Source: JAGLCY01 sp965369705
Lineage (GTDB): Bacteria; Krumholzibacteriota; Krumholzibacteriia; LZORAL124-64-63
Assembly: GCA_965369705.1 (NCBI GenBank)
Contig: CBDURF010000011.1
Location: forward strand, 1-34,445
Length of the DNA stretch: 34,445 nucleotides
Reading direction: 5' to 3'
Part shown: in pieces, positions 24,594-31,743 of the stretch
How positions within the stretch are numbered: the first letter of the stretch is position 1
Layout: each line of letters opens with the position of its first letter
Program-made: the position numbers and the translations under genes
The notes under the pieces: model-generated
What the model was told of the DNA's origin: nothing
Databases searched by the model: none
What the model saw: the letters and a program-made list of their open reading frames with translations, nothing else

Positions 24594-25871
24594 ATGTCCG
24601 ATCAGTTCAGTACAGGAGAAAAGTTCAAGGTCCGCGATCTTGGTTTGGCCCCCGAGGGCCGCATGAAGATCGACTGGGCCGAATCCCGCATGCCGGTGAT
24701 GACGGCCCTGCGCAAAGAGCACGCCGAACTGCAGAGCCTCAAGGGCACCAGGATCACCGGCTGTCTGCACGTGACCAAGGAAACCGCCGTTCTGGTCGAG
24801 GCCCTGGCCGAGGCCGGCGCCGAGATCAGCTGGTCGGGCTGCAATCCCCTGTCGACCAACGACGAGGTCGCCGCCGCCCTGGCCGAGAACGGCATCTCCA
24901 TCTATGCCTGGCACGGGATGAACACGGACGAGTTCTACTGGTGCATCGACAAGACCCTGGAGATGCGCCCGACCATGACCCTGGACGACGGGGCCGATCT
25001 GATCTTCCGCGTACACAACAAACACCCCGAGCTGATCGACGGCCTCCTGGGCGGCACCGAGGAAACCACCACCGGCGTGCACCGGCTGCGGGCCATGGCC
25101 AGGGACGGCGCCCTGAAGTATCCCGTCATCGCGGTGAACGACGCCGAGACCAAGTGGGACTTCGACAACGTGTTCGGCACCGGCCAGAGCAGCCTCGACG
25201 GCATCCTGCGCGCGACCAGCGTCCTTTTGGCGGGCAAGAATTTCGTGGTCGCCGGTTACGGCCACTGTGGCTATGGCTGCGCCATGCGGGCCGACGGCAT
25301 GGGATGCCACGTGATCGCCACGGAGGTCAAACCGACCGCCGCGCTGAAGGCCACCTTGAACGGCCACCGGGTCATGGAGATGGACGAGGCAGCCAAGATC
25401 GGCGATGTGTTCATCACCGCCACCGGCATGAAGGACGTCATCGTGGGCCGCCACTTCGAATCCATGAAGAACGGCGCCATCGTCTGCAACACCGGCCACT
25501 ACGACTGCGAGATCAACCTGGAGGATCTCGAGGCCATGGCCGAGAGCAAACGCACGATCCGGAACAACTGTGAAGAGTACCTCATGAAGGACGGCCGCCG
25601 GATCTACATTCTGGCCCAGGGCCGCCTGGTGAATCTGGCTGCCGCCGAGGGGCACCCCAGCGAGGTCATGGACATGAGCTTCGCCAACCAGTTCCTGTCC
25701 ATGGTCCGCCTGGCAAAGGAAGGCCGGGATCTGGGCACCGACGTCCATGACATTCCCGAAGCCCAGGACCAGGAGATCGCGACGATCAAGCTGGAGAGCA
25801 TTGACGCGGGTCTGGACGTGCTGACGGAGGACCAGATCGCCTACATGGACGATTACTCGGCCGGCACCTGA
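24594..25871 (+). CDS. ahcY: S-adenosylhomocysteine hydrolase
   Basis: NAD-dependent adenosylhomocysteinase, 425 residues, which reversibly splits S-adenosylhomocysteine to homocysteine and adenosine and relieves product inhibition of methyltransferases. Seen in order: GCLHVTKETAVLVEALAEAGAEISW, TMTLDDGADL, GGTEETTTGVHRLRAM, VNDAETKWDFDNVFGTGQS (catalytic Lys about 187 and Asp about 191), the NAD-binding VVAGYGHCGYGCA (about 218-230) and CNTGHYDCEI. It is the short form, lacking the ~40-residue insertion of many bacterial and plant enzymes, and ends without the canonical Lys/Tyr tail, as archaeal and Thermotoga-type enzymes do. AAAAAGGAG precedes the ATG. Regulation by the upstream ArsR fusion is likely. 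No SAH-riboswitch pattern is seen in the 70-nt gap. Confidence 0.96.
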   Translation: MSDQFSTGEKFKVRDLGLAPEGRMKIDWAESRMPVMTALRKEHAELQSLKGTRITGCLHVTKETAVLVEALAEAGAEISWSGCNPLSTNDEVAAALAENGISIYAWHGMNTDEFYWCIDKTLEMRPTMTLDDGADLIFRVHNKHPELIDGLLGGTEETTTGVHRLRAMARDGALKYPVIAVNDAETKWDFDNVFGTGQSSLDGILRATSVLLAGKNFVVAGYGHCGYGCAMRADGMGCHVIATEVKPTAALKATLNGHRVMEMDEAAKIGDVFITATGMKDVIVGRHFESMKNGAIVCNTGHYDCEINLEDLEAMAESKRTIRNNCEEYLMKDGRRIYILAQGRLVNLAAAEGHPSEVMDMSFANQFLSMVRLAKEGRDLGTDVHDIPEAQDQEIATIKLESIDAGLDVLTEDQIAYMDDYSAGT

Positions 25872-25916
25872 TCGGTTCCGCGTTGCTGAATGAGAAGCGG
25901 AATGAGAAGAGGAATG

Positions 25917-25948
25917 AAAAAAAGCCTCCCGGCAGCGGGAGGCTTTTT
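25917..25948. terminator. Bidirectional intrinsic terminator
   Basis: GCCTCCCG (25924-25931) pairs with CGGGAGGC (25936-25943) around GCAG, with A7 before and T5 after, extending the stem. It serves ahcY on the right-going side and the outer-membrane protein gene on the left-going side. Confidence 0.9.
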
Positions 25949-25978
25949 CAATAGAGGCCGGAACGCCCCGGCTTCCGG

Positions 25979-27043
25979 CTAGAAGAAGCCGACGGTCAAC
26001 CCAAAGGACAACGACCAGGCGTGGGTGTTGCTGAAGGTGTTGTCGGGGTCGGGCCACTTGGTGTCGTCCCCGGTCATGAAGTAGCGCCAGAGCCATTCGA
26101 ATTCCAGGGCGATGCTCTTGCTGATCTCGTACTCCGTGCCCAAGCCGATGGCGAACGCGGGATCCTCTCCCTTGAAAGGCACCTGGTCCAGTTCGATGAC
26201 CTCCGTGCCGCGCGCGTCCTTGGTCAGTTCCCACTGGACGATGCCGCCGGCGGCGGTCACGTAGGGGTTGAATTTGGAATTCCGCATCATGACGTTGCCC
26301 AGGTAACCCATGATCCCGAACTCGATGCCGTCCAGCTTCCAGGTCGATTGACTTTGCATGCCGATGTCATTGTAGCGGTCGAGTTTGTTCTGGTCGCTGG
26401 TGGTCTTCTGCGACCCCCGGTAGCCCCGGATGAAGATATTGAAGCCGTCCAGGATGTAGTAACGCAGGGTCCCGTCGAAGCTCCAATCACCGACGGTCAG
26501 GTTATTCATGTTGTAGTTTTCGTCCTTGACCACGTGTAAAGCGGCCCAGTAGCTGGCCCGGGCGGTGAGGGCGAAATGGTAATCGTGACGGATCCGGGCG
26601 GGCGCGACGGGTTCCGCGCCGGGCGCCAGGGCCACGACCTCGGAACCAGGCACCCGCTTGAACTTGACGAACCGGCTGTTGCCGCGCAGGGAGAAGGTGC
26701 CCGTGATCCGGTCGTCGCCGGCGATGTAGGAGCCGCTGAAATGGGCGGGGAAGGGGGCGCCTTCGGGCTTGAAGGTGAAGCTGATCCTGGTGCCGGTCAC
26801 CTTCAGGCCCGTAACGGTGGTTTCCCCGATGGCGTCGCTGTCGAGGATCCCCGACCAGACGGAGCCCTCCTGATCCAGTTTGAGAAGAATCCCCACTTCC
26901 CCGCCGTCCGGGGTCTTCATGGCTCCCGTCCATTCACCGGCCGGGGTTGTACCCGCCTGGACCGGAAGAGGGACGATCACAGCCGCCAACATACCCAGCA
27001 TAATGAAAGCAGACCAAACCCTGGGATGGATTCCCTGCGACAT
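25979..27043 (-). CDS. Outer-membrane beta-barrel protein with N-terminal lipocalin-like domain
   Basis: A 354-residue exported protein. The signal peptide ends PLPVQA near residue 30. The first mature domain (about 31-130; GEWTGAMKTPDGGEVGILLKL, TVTGLKVTGTRISFTF, GSYIAGDDRITGTFS) has the strand pattern of small lipid- or ligand-binding barrels. After a short Pro/Ala linker, residues about 165-354 show alternating strands (YHFALTARASYWAAL, FNIFIRGYRGSQ, GIEFGIMGYLGN, FAIGLGTEYEISKSIALEFEWLWRYF) and end LSFGLTVGFF, the C-terminal Phe signature of Bam-inserted outer-membrane proteins. The ATG at 27043 is preferred because AGGAG lies 6 nt upstream; other ATG codons at 27049 and 27058 are less well spaced. 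Its substrate is unknown. It stands between ahcY and add but on the opposite strand. Confidence 0.8.
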   Translation of the reverse strand: MSQGIHPRVWSAFIMLGMLAAVIVPLPVQAGTTPAGEWTGAMKTPDGGEVGILLKLDQEGSVWSGILDSDAIGETTVTGLKVTGTRISFTFKPEGAPFPAHFSGSYIAGDDRITGTFSLRGNSRFVKFKRVPGSEVVALAPGAEPVAPARIRHDYHFALTARASYWAALHVVKDENYNMNNLTVGDWSFDGTLRYYILDGFNIFIRGYRGSQKTTSDQNKLDRYNDIGMQSQSTWKLDGIEFGIMGYLGNVMMRNSKFNPYVTAAGGIVQWELTKDARGTEVIELDQVPFKGEDPAFAIGLGTEYEISKSIALEFEWLWRYFMTGDDTKWPDPDNTFSNTHAWSLSFGLTVGFF

Positions 27044-27094
27044 TGGCATTCTCCTCATGAATGGCTCCAAAAAGCAGTCTGGGGTAGCTTGGAG

Positions 27095-27124
27095 AATATA
27101 CAGTTTGGGGTGGGGCTTGTCCAA
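27095..27124 (-). promoter_or_regulatory. Sigma70-type promoter of the outer-membrane protein gene
   Basis: On the minus strand TTGGAC (27124-27119), an 18-bp spacer and TATATT (27100-27095), about 50 nt before the chosen ATG at 27043. It is divergent from the promoter at 27177-27206. Confidence 0.6.
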
Positions 27125-27176
27125 TCTCCATTGATGCAGGTTGTTTGGGGGCAACAGGAAAAATTAAATAACCTGC

Positions 27177-27206
27177 TTGCAATCGGTCTGCTTATTTTTG
27201 TATAAT
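27177..27206 (+). promoter_or_regulatory. Sigma70-type promoter driving the add leader
   Basis: TTGCAA (27177-27182), an 18-bp spacer and a perfect TATAAT (27201-27206). Transcription would start near 27213, giving a leader of about 300 nt before adenosine deaminase. A 7-bp inverted repeat, GCAGGTT (27136-27142) and AACCTGC (27170-27176), lies directly upstream of the -35. Confidence 0.7.
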
Positions 27207-27214
27207 AATGGGCA

Positions 27215-27254
27215 GGTGGTCAGAGGCCGACCAGCCGCGACCACCACCCTTTTT
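27215..27254 (+). terminator. Hairpin plus T5 just after the promoter (attenuator-like)
   Basis: GGTGGTC (27215-27221) pairs perfectly with GACCACC (27239-27245); inside, GGC and GCC can extend the stem. T5 follows at 27250-27254. It would end transcription about 40 nt after the predicted start at 27213, with no gene before it, so it may be an attenuator or produce a very short RNA. Confidence 0.6.
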
Positions 27255-27375
27255 CGATGCGGGTTTCCAGGGGGGTCTTGGCTGGACTTCCATGGAGAAT
27301 TCGAAGTCGAGTTGAACGCCTCAGGGGAATGAGTCGCCCTCTGAACGCTGGAGATTCACACTTCGCCCGCATCGA
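27254..27375 (+). promoter_or_regulatory. Candidate structured leader RNA upstream of add
   Basis: TCGATGCGGG (27254-27263) and CCCGCATCGA (27366-27375) form a perfect 10-bp closing helix around 102 nt. Inside, GACTTC (27285-27290) pairs with GAAGTC (27303-27308), and CAGGGG (27322-27327) with CCCTCTG (27337-27343) with one bulge, giving a possible multi-way junction. The remaining leader to 27514 holds a T6 run near 27393 and a weak CTGAT/ATCAG hairpin followed by T4. I recognise no known riboswitch class. The complementarity is seen; a regulatory role is inferred. Confidence 0.35.
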
Positions 27376-27514
27376 TAATTTTTACACACCCGTTTTTTCC
27401 GGATTTGTGGGATTATCTGATCTTGAAAATCAGTTTTGATTTGATGGCGATGGGGTGATCCGGCCCGGCCGCCTCCAGGTATTCCGCGTGACATCGCAAG
27501 GACCGGGGATTGAA

Positions 27515-28606
27515 ATGAGTACCGTCGACATCTCGCCCAGTCTGGATTTTCTTCACGCCCTGCCCAAGACCGATCTGCACGTCCATCTGGACGGATCCCT
27601 GCGTCTGGGTACGGTCCGGGAGCTTGCCGCCCAACACGACTTGGGTTTCGATTTCCGGACCGACGAGGACGTGCGTGCGGTCTGCCAGGTGCCCGACGAT
27701 TGTGAAAGCCTGTTGGATTACCTGCGGGTCTTCGACATCACCCTGAAACTGATGCAGACCACCGCGGAGCTGACCCGGATCGCCTACGAGTTGGCCGAAG
27801 ACGCCCACCGGGAAAACGTGCGTTACATGGAGGTCCGCTACTCACCACTGCTGCACACCAAGCAGGGCCTGGATTACGACAGCATCGTCGCCGCGGTTCA
27901 GGAAGGTCTTGACCTCGCCCGCCGCCAATACGGGATCGCCTGCGGCCAGATCATTTGCGGGATCCGGCACATTTCCGCTGAATCCTCCCTGGAACTGGCC
28001 GACCTGGCCGTGCGTTGGAAGGGTCGCGGCGTGGTGGGGTTCGACTTGGCCGGGGCCGAGAAGGACTATCCGGCCAAGGACCATATCGCCGCCTTCCAGA
28101 TGGTCCTGAACAACAACATCAACATCACCATCCACGCCGGCGAGGCGTTCGGGGCGCCTTCCATCCACCAGGCCCTGCACTATTGCCGGGCCCGCCGTAT
28201 CGGGCACGGCACGCATCTGACCGAGGATCCCGACCTGATGAACTGGGTCAACGACCACCGGATCCCCGTGGAGATCTGCCTGGCCAGCAACCTGCAGACC
28301 AAGGCCATTCCCGATTTCCAGAGCCATCCGATCCGTCGTTTCATGGAGGAGGGGCTGCGGGTCACTCTCAACACGGACAACCGCCTGGTCTCCGGCACCA
28401 CCGTGACCAACGAATACCGGCTGGCGGTGGAGAACTACGGGTTGAGCGAGGACGAGGTCCTGGGACTGGTGATGAACGGATTCAAGTCCGCTTTCCTGCC
28501 CCTGAAGGAAAAGACCCAACTCGTCGACCAGGTGCTGGCGGAATTCGCTTCCCTGGGAGCGTCGTTTTCCGGTGAGATTTCCCGTCGTCGCAGAATCCAG
28601 CTCTAA
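27515..28606 (+). CDS. add: Adenosine deaminase
   Basis: A zinc-dependent amidohydrolase that converts adenosine to inosine, 363 residues. Hallmarks in order: LPKTDLHVHLDGSLR with the zinc-binding His22 and His24, YMEVRYSPLLH, GFDLAGAE, ITIHAGEAFG with His about 208 and Glu, RIGHGTHLTEDPDLM, VEICLASNLQTKAI and LRVTLNTDNRLVSGTTVTNEY with the zinc-binding Asp288. The following residue is Asn where mammalian and E. coli enzymes have Asp; TDN occurs in several bacterial adenosine deaminases. The ATG at 27515 follows a G-rich ACCGGGG about 7 nt upstream; an in-frame start at 27455 is not supported. With ahcY upstream it would remove the adenosine made by that enzyme. An aminodeoxyfutalosine or adenine deaminase activity cannot be excluded. 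Confidence 0.9.
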   Translation: MSTVDISPSLDFLHALPKTDLHVHLDGSLRLGTVRELAAQHDLGFDFRTDEDVRAVCQVPDDCESLLDYLRVFDITLKLMQTTAELTRIAYELAEDAHRENVRYMEVRYSPLLHTKQGLDYDSIVAAVQEGLDLARRQYGIACGQIICGIRHISAESSLELADLAVRWKGRGVVGFDLAGAEKDYPAKDHIAAFQMVLNNNINITIHAGEAFGAPSIHQALHYCRARRIGHGTHLTEDPDLMNWVNDHRIPVEICLASNLQTKAIPDFQSHPIRRFMEEGLRVTLNTDNRLVSGTTVTNEYRLAVENYGLSEDEVLGLVMNGFKSAFLPLKEKTQLVDQVLAEFASLGASFSGEISRRRRIQL

Positions 28607-28633
28607 CTCCAACGGGGTTTTGCAGAGGTTGGG

Positions 28634-29686
28634 TCAACCCTGATCCGAGGCCAGGACCAGCGAGGTGCAGCTTTTCCGCAGTTGGTCGGCGCGCCAGTTC
28701 AGGAACTGGTTGGAGGCGACGCACCCGTGGCTTTCGAGCAGGGTGTAGTAGACGCTGAACCGGGAGATCTTGGCCCCGATGGGACTGGCCGTCTGAAGGG
28801 GATTCCTGATGCAGGATTCCAGGGTTTTCCAGGCCATCAGATAGTTGGTGACGCAGAACAACTTGTACTGCTTGAGATTCGATTCGAGATTCAGGATGTA
28901 TTCCTTGCCGGCGGTCAGGTGGGAAATCGTGGCGCTGGCCAGGGAGAAGATTTCCCAGTTCGGGTCGTCCGCTGACCGGCTGGACGCCTGACCGGGCCAA
29001 TGGGGATTCTTCCCCGCGGGGCAATAGTGGATGTTCCTGAGCCGGTCCTTCCGGATATCCTTGACGATGTTGGTCAACTGCAGGCCGATCCCGAGTTCGA
29101 CGGCCGATTCCTTCGATCCAGATCTGTCGGTCCCGCTGATGGTCGCAAACATTTCGTTCAGCATCAGGCCCACCGTGCCCGCCACGTAATAGCAATATTG
29201 ATCGAGTTGCTCATCGGATTCGAAATGAAGGAATCCGTGTTCTCCCTGCTGTTCCAGGAAAAGGACCATGCCCTCGGCCATTTCCACGACATACTGGAAA
29301 ATGATGTCCTGGATGGGCCCTGGGAACGACCGGACCATGGCCAGGATCGCCGGCTCGTGCAGGGTCAGGCGTTCTTCCCAGGTGGCGGGATCGGGAAAGA
29401 TCTCCCTGGTCCAGCCGGGATGGGTGTTCGGGGTTCCGGAGAGCCTGCCGCAGAATTCCAGCAGATACCGGCACTTTGATTCCGTGGTGAGGGATTCGTA
29501 GTCTTCGACGGTATCAATGATGCGGCACAGGAGATAGGCGGCCGAGGCATAGGTGCGGAAGGGTTCCTGCAGCATCCTGATGGTCAACGCGAAAGTCCGC
29601 GACACACGGTCCAGCCACACCGGAAGGTCGTCCCGGGTCAAGGCGGTTTCGGTGATCCCCGTGTACGGTCGGCGTCGGCTCATCAT
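28634..29686 (-). CDS. Squalene/phytoene synthase family protein, squalene-synthase-like
   Basis: A trans-isoprenyl diphosphate synthase of about 350 residues that would join two farnesyl diphosphates head to head to presqualene diphosphate and possibly squalene. Seen: SRTFALTIRMLQEPFRTYASAAYLLCRIIDTVED with the first Asp-rich motif (58-62), then YCYYVAGTVGLMLNEMF (about 165-180) and GIGLQLTNIVKDIRKDRLRNIHYCP with the second motif (Asp210-x3-Asp214). Length and motifs resemble single-enzyme squalene synthases more than the HpnC/HpnD pair. No cyclase, HpnE or carotenoid gene lies nearby. Its ATG overlaps the TGA of the SpoU gene by 4 bp (ATGATG), with no good ribosome-binding site of its own, so translation is probably coupled. 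Confidence 0.88.
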   Translation of the reverse strand: MMSRRRPYTGITETALTRDDLPVWLDRVSRTFALTIRMLQEPFRTYASAAYLLCRIIDTVEDYESLTTESKCRYLLEFCGRLSGTPNTHPGWTREIFPDPATWEERLTLHEPAILAMVRSFPGPIQDIIFQYVVEMAEGMVLFLEQQGEHGFLHFESDEQLDQYCYYVAGTVGLMLNEMFATISGTDRSGSKESAVELGIGLQLTNIVKDIRKDRLRNIHYCPAGKNPHWPGQASSRSADDPNWEIFSLASATISHLTAGKEYILNLESNLKQYKLFCVTNYLMAWKTLESCIRNPLQTASPIGAKISRFSVYYTLLESHGCVASNQFLNWRADQLRKSCTSLVLASDQG

Positions 29687-30237
29687 GGTCCATCGACAGG
29701 GTTTAATTGCAGGTACCGCCTGCGGATCTCGAAGGCCAGCACTCCGAAGCTGACCGCCACGTTCAACGAATGCTTGATGCCGGCCATGGGAATTTCCACC
29801 ACATGGTCCGCCAGGTCCAGCAATTCCTCGCGCACCCCCCGTACTTCGTGGCCGACGATGAAGCAGTGGGGAAAGGGAAAGACGAAGGTGTCCCAGCTCA
29901 GGGAACGACCGGTCTGTTCGAGGGCGACCAAGGGGATGCCCTGGTCCTGCACGTGGCGGGCGGCGGCCACCGAATCGCTCCAGTAATCCCAAGGGACGCT
30001 CTGGGTGGCGCCCAGGGCGGTCTTTTCGATGTCCGGCCGGGGGGGCGTGGCGGTCATGCCGCAGAGATACAGTCCTCCGAGGGCCACGGAATCGGCGGTG
30101 CGGAACATGGAACCCACGTTCCAGACACTGCGGACATTGTCCAGAAGGGCGTAAACCGGCATCCTCTGTCCCGAGTTGATCATCATTTTGATATATTGGG
30201 GCAGGACAATGCGTTTGGCAACCCGCCAAAGGGACAA
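29683..30237 (-). CDS. SpoU/TrmH-family RNA 2'-O-methyltransferase
   Basis: A small SPOUT-class RNA methylase of up to 184 residues. The three SpoU motifs are visible: LLDNVRSVWNVGSMFRTAD (motif 1, about 31-49), HCFIVGHEVRGV (motif 2) and IPMAGIKHSLNVAVSFGVLAFEI (motif 3, with the trefoil-knot SAM site). It probably methylates a ribose in tRNA or rRNA; the target cannot be read from sequence. The start is uncertain: the frame opens at a TTG at 30237 preceded closely by GGGGA, while in-frame ATG codons at 30186, 30183 and 30162 are possible, the last starting MPVYALLDN as in many relatives. It is the first gene of a two-gene leftward operon with the squalene synthase gene. Confidence 0.85.
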   Translation of the reverse strand: MSLWRVAKRIVLPQYIKMMINSGQRMPVYALLDNVRSVWNVGSMFRTADSVALGGLYLCGMTATPPRPDIEKTALGATQSVPWDYWSDSVAAARHVQDQGIPLVALEQTGRSLSWDTFVFPFPHCFIVGHEVRGVREELLDLADHVVEIPMAGIKHSLNVAVSFGVLAFEIRRRYLQLNPVDGP

Positions 30238-30330
30238 TTCCCCATCACAGGGGTTAACCCGGGGTCCGGCCGGACGATAAAGATGGTGAGGCGTCGTTTA
30301 CAATTGTTTTCAAGGATTGAATCCCGCTAC

Positions 30331-31725
30331 ATGAAACGCAATACCGTCAGTCTGTGCCTGATCGCCAAGGATGAGGAAGCCACCATCGGGATGGCCATCA
30401 AGTCCGTTTTGGCCCTGGTCGACGAGGTGATCGTGGTGGACACCGGATCCCGGGACAACACCCGCATCATCGCCGAGGGTTACGGCGCCAAAGTCTTCGA
30501 CGTGCCCTGGGCGGACGATTTCTCCGCCGCGCGCAACGCCGCCCTGGATCAGGCTGCCGGCAAGTGGATCCTGGTCCTGGATGCCGACGAGTTCCTGGAG
30601 CCGGTTCGGCCGGTCGAATTCCAACGGCTGCTGCACGATCCCGGGGCGGCGGGCTATCGCCTCCGCATGATCGGCCGCGAGGGCGACGACGGGGCGATGA
30701 CCAGCCGGGTCCGCCTGTTTCGCAACGTGCCGGAGGTCCGGTACCGGTATCCCATCCACGAACGCCTGGCGCCGTCCCTGGGCGAATGGGCGAGCCGGGA
30801 AGATCTGTTGATCCTCGATTCGGATCTGGCGGTGATGCACGAGCGGAATGATTCGGACCGTCGGGCCCACCGGCGGGAACGCAATCAGCGGATCCTGCGC
30901 AAGGCCCTGGAGAACTACCCCGACGAACCGTATTTCCCCTACCGGCTGGCCTGCGAGGGCCAGTCCCTGCTGGATGGCGAGGTCCTGCCCGTGGCGGGGC
31001 TGGGTGCGGCCCTGGCCTACCTGCGCACCGCCTGGGCCAAGGCCCGGGCCCTGGATCCCGCCCAACAGGTCGCCTTGACCTGGCTTCCCGATTTCGGAGC
31101 CCGGATCACGTCTAGCCTGCTGGCCGTCGGCGCGGTCGAGGAGGCCGGGGCGGTGATCGCGGAGATCCGCGGTCTCTTCCCCAACCACCCCCTGATCCTG
31201 CTGCAATCCGTGGCGGTGGACTGCAGCGGTCTCCAGATGTCCGGCGGTCCGCACGACAAGGCGGCCCGGCGCAGGATCATGGCTCGCGCCCGTCGCGACC
31301 TGAAACACATCATGCGGGGGAAGAACCTGGCCGCCGGAGCGCCCGTGGACAACCGGGTGCGGGAGCTGTATCCTTTGCGGTACCTGGGCGAGCTTGCCCT
31401 GCTGGAAGGCAAGGTGACAGAGGCCTTGGGCCTCTTCGAACAGGCCCTGAGCCTGGACCCCTCCTATTCCTGCGGCTGGTTGGGCTTGGCCGAATGTTCC
31501 CGGTTCGCCGGGGACAGCAAACGGGCTCTCAAGCTCTATCTGCGGACCGTGACGGAAAACGATGGCAACCACCGGGCCTGGTTGCGCGGATGCGACCTGA
31601 TGATGCAGATGGAATTCCAGGACAACGCCGCCAGCTGGTGGTGCAAGGTGGTGGAGAAATTCCCCGAGCATCCGACGGTGGTGGCCGGCGACGCACCGAT
31701 CTTTTCCGCGACCCTGACCCCCTGA
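30331..31725 (+). CDS. Family 2 glycosyltransferase with C-terminal TPR repeats
   Basis: A 464-residue protein. The N-terminal GT-A domain starts NTVSLCLIAKDEEATIGMAIKSVLALVDEVIVVDTGSRDNT and has the metal/sugar-nucleotide DADE motif at about 84-87 (WILVLDADEFLEP), as in SunS/LPS-type family 2 glycosyltransferases. After about residue 200, helical repeats with TPR spacing run to the end (AEALGLFEQALSLDPSYSCGW-like units). Such enzymes glycosylate proteins or cell-envelope polymers. The ATG at 30331 is preferred; AAGGA lies about 15 nt upstream, which is long, and an in-frame ATG at 30283 is possible. It diverges from the SpoU gene and precedes the nucleotidase gene by 18 nt. The acceptor is unknown. 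Confidence 0.85.
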   Translation: MKRNTVSLCLIAKDEEATIGMAIKSVLALVDEVIVVDTGSRDNTRIIAEGYGAKVFDVPWADDFSAARNAALDQAAGKWILVLDADEFLEPVRPVEFQRLLHDPGAAGYRLRMIGREGDDGAMTSRVRLFRNVPEVRYRYPIHERLAPSLGEWASREDLLILDSDLAVMHERNDSDRRAHRRERNQRILRKALENYPDEPYFPYRLACEGQSLLDGEVLPVAGLGAALAYLRTAWAKARALDPAQQVALTWLPDFGARITSSLLAVGAVEEAGAVIAEIRGLFPNHPLILLQSVAVDCSGLQMSGGPHDKAARRRIMARARRDLKHIMRGKNLAAGAPVDNRVRELYPLRYLGELALLEGKVTEALGLFEQALSLDPSYSCGWLGLAECSRFAGDSKRALKLYLRTVTENDGNHRAWLRGCDLMMQMEFQDNAASWWCKVVEKFPEHPTVVAGDAPIFSATLTP

Positions 31726-31743
31726 TCCGGGTGGGAGACAATC

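Noticed and set aside
27257..27439. Small open frame of 60 codons in the add leader
   Set aside because: No ribosome-binding site, no recognisable domain, and it is contained within the inferred RNA structure. A leader peptide cannot be fully excluded.
28607..28633. Terminator between add and the convergent squalene synthase gene
   Set aside because: Only a short GGTT/AACC dyad without a T run is present in the 27-bp gap.
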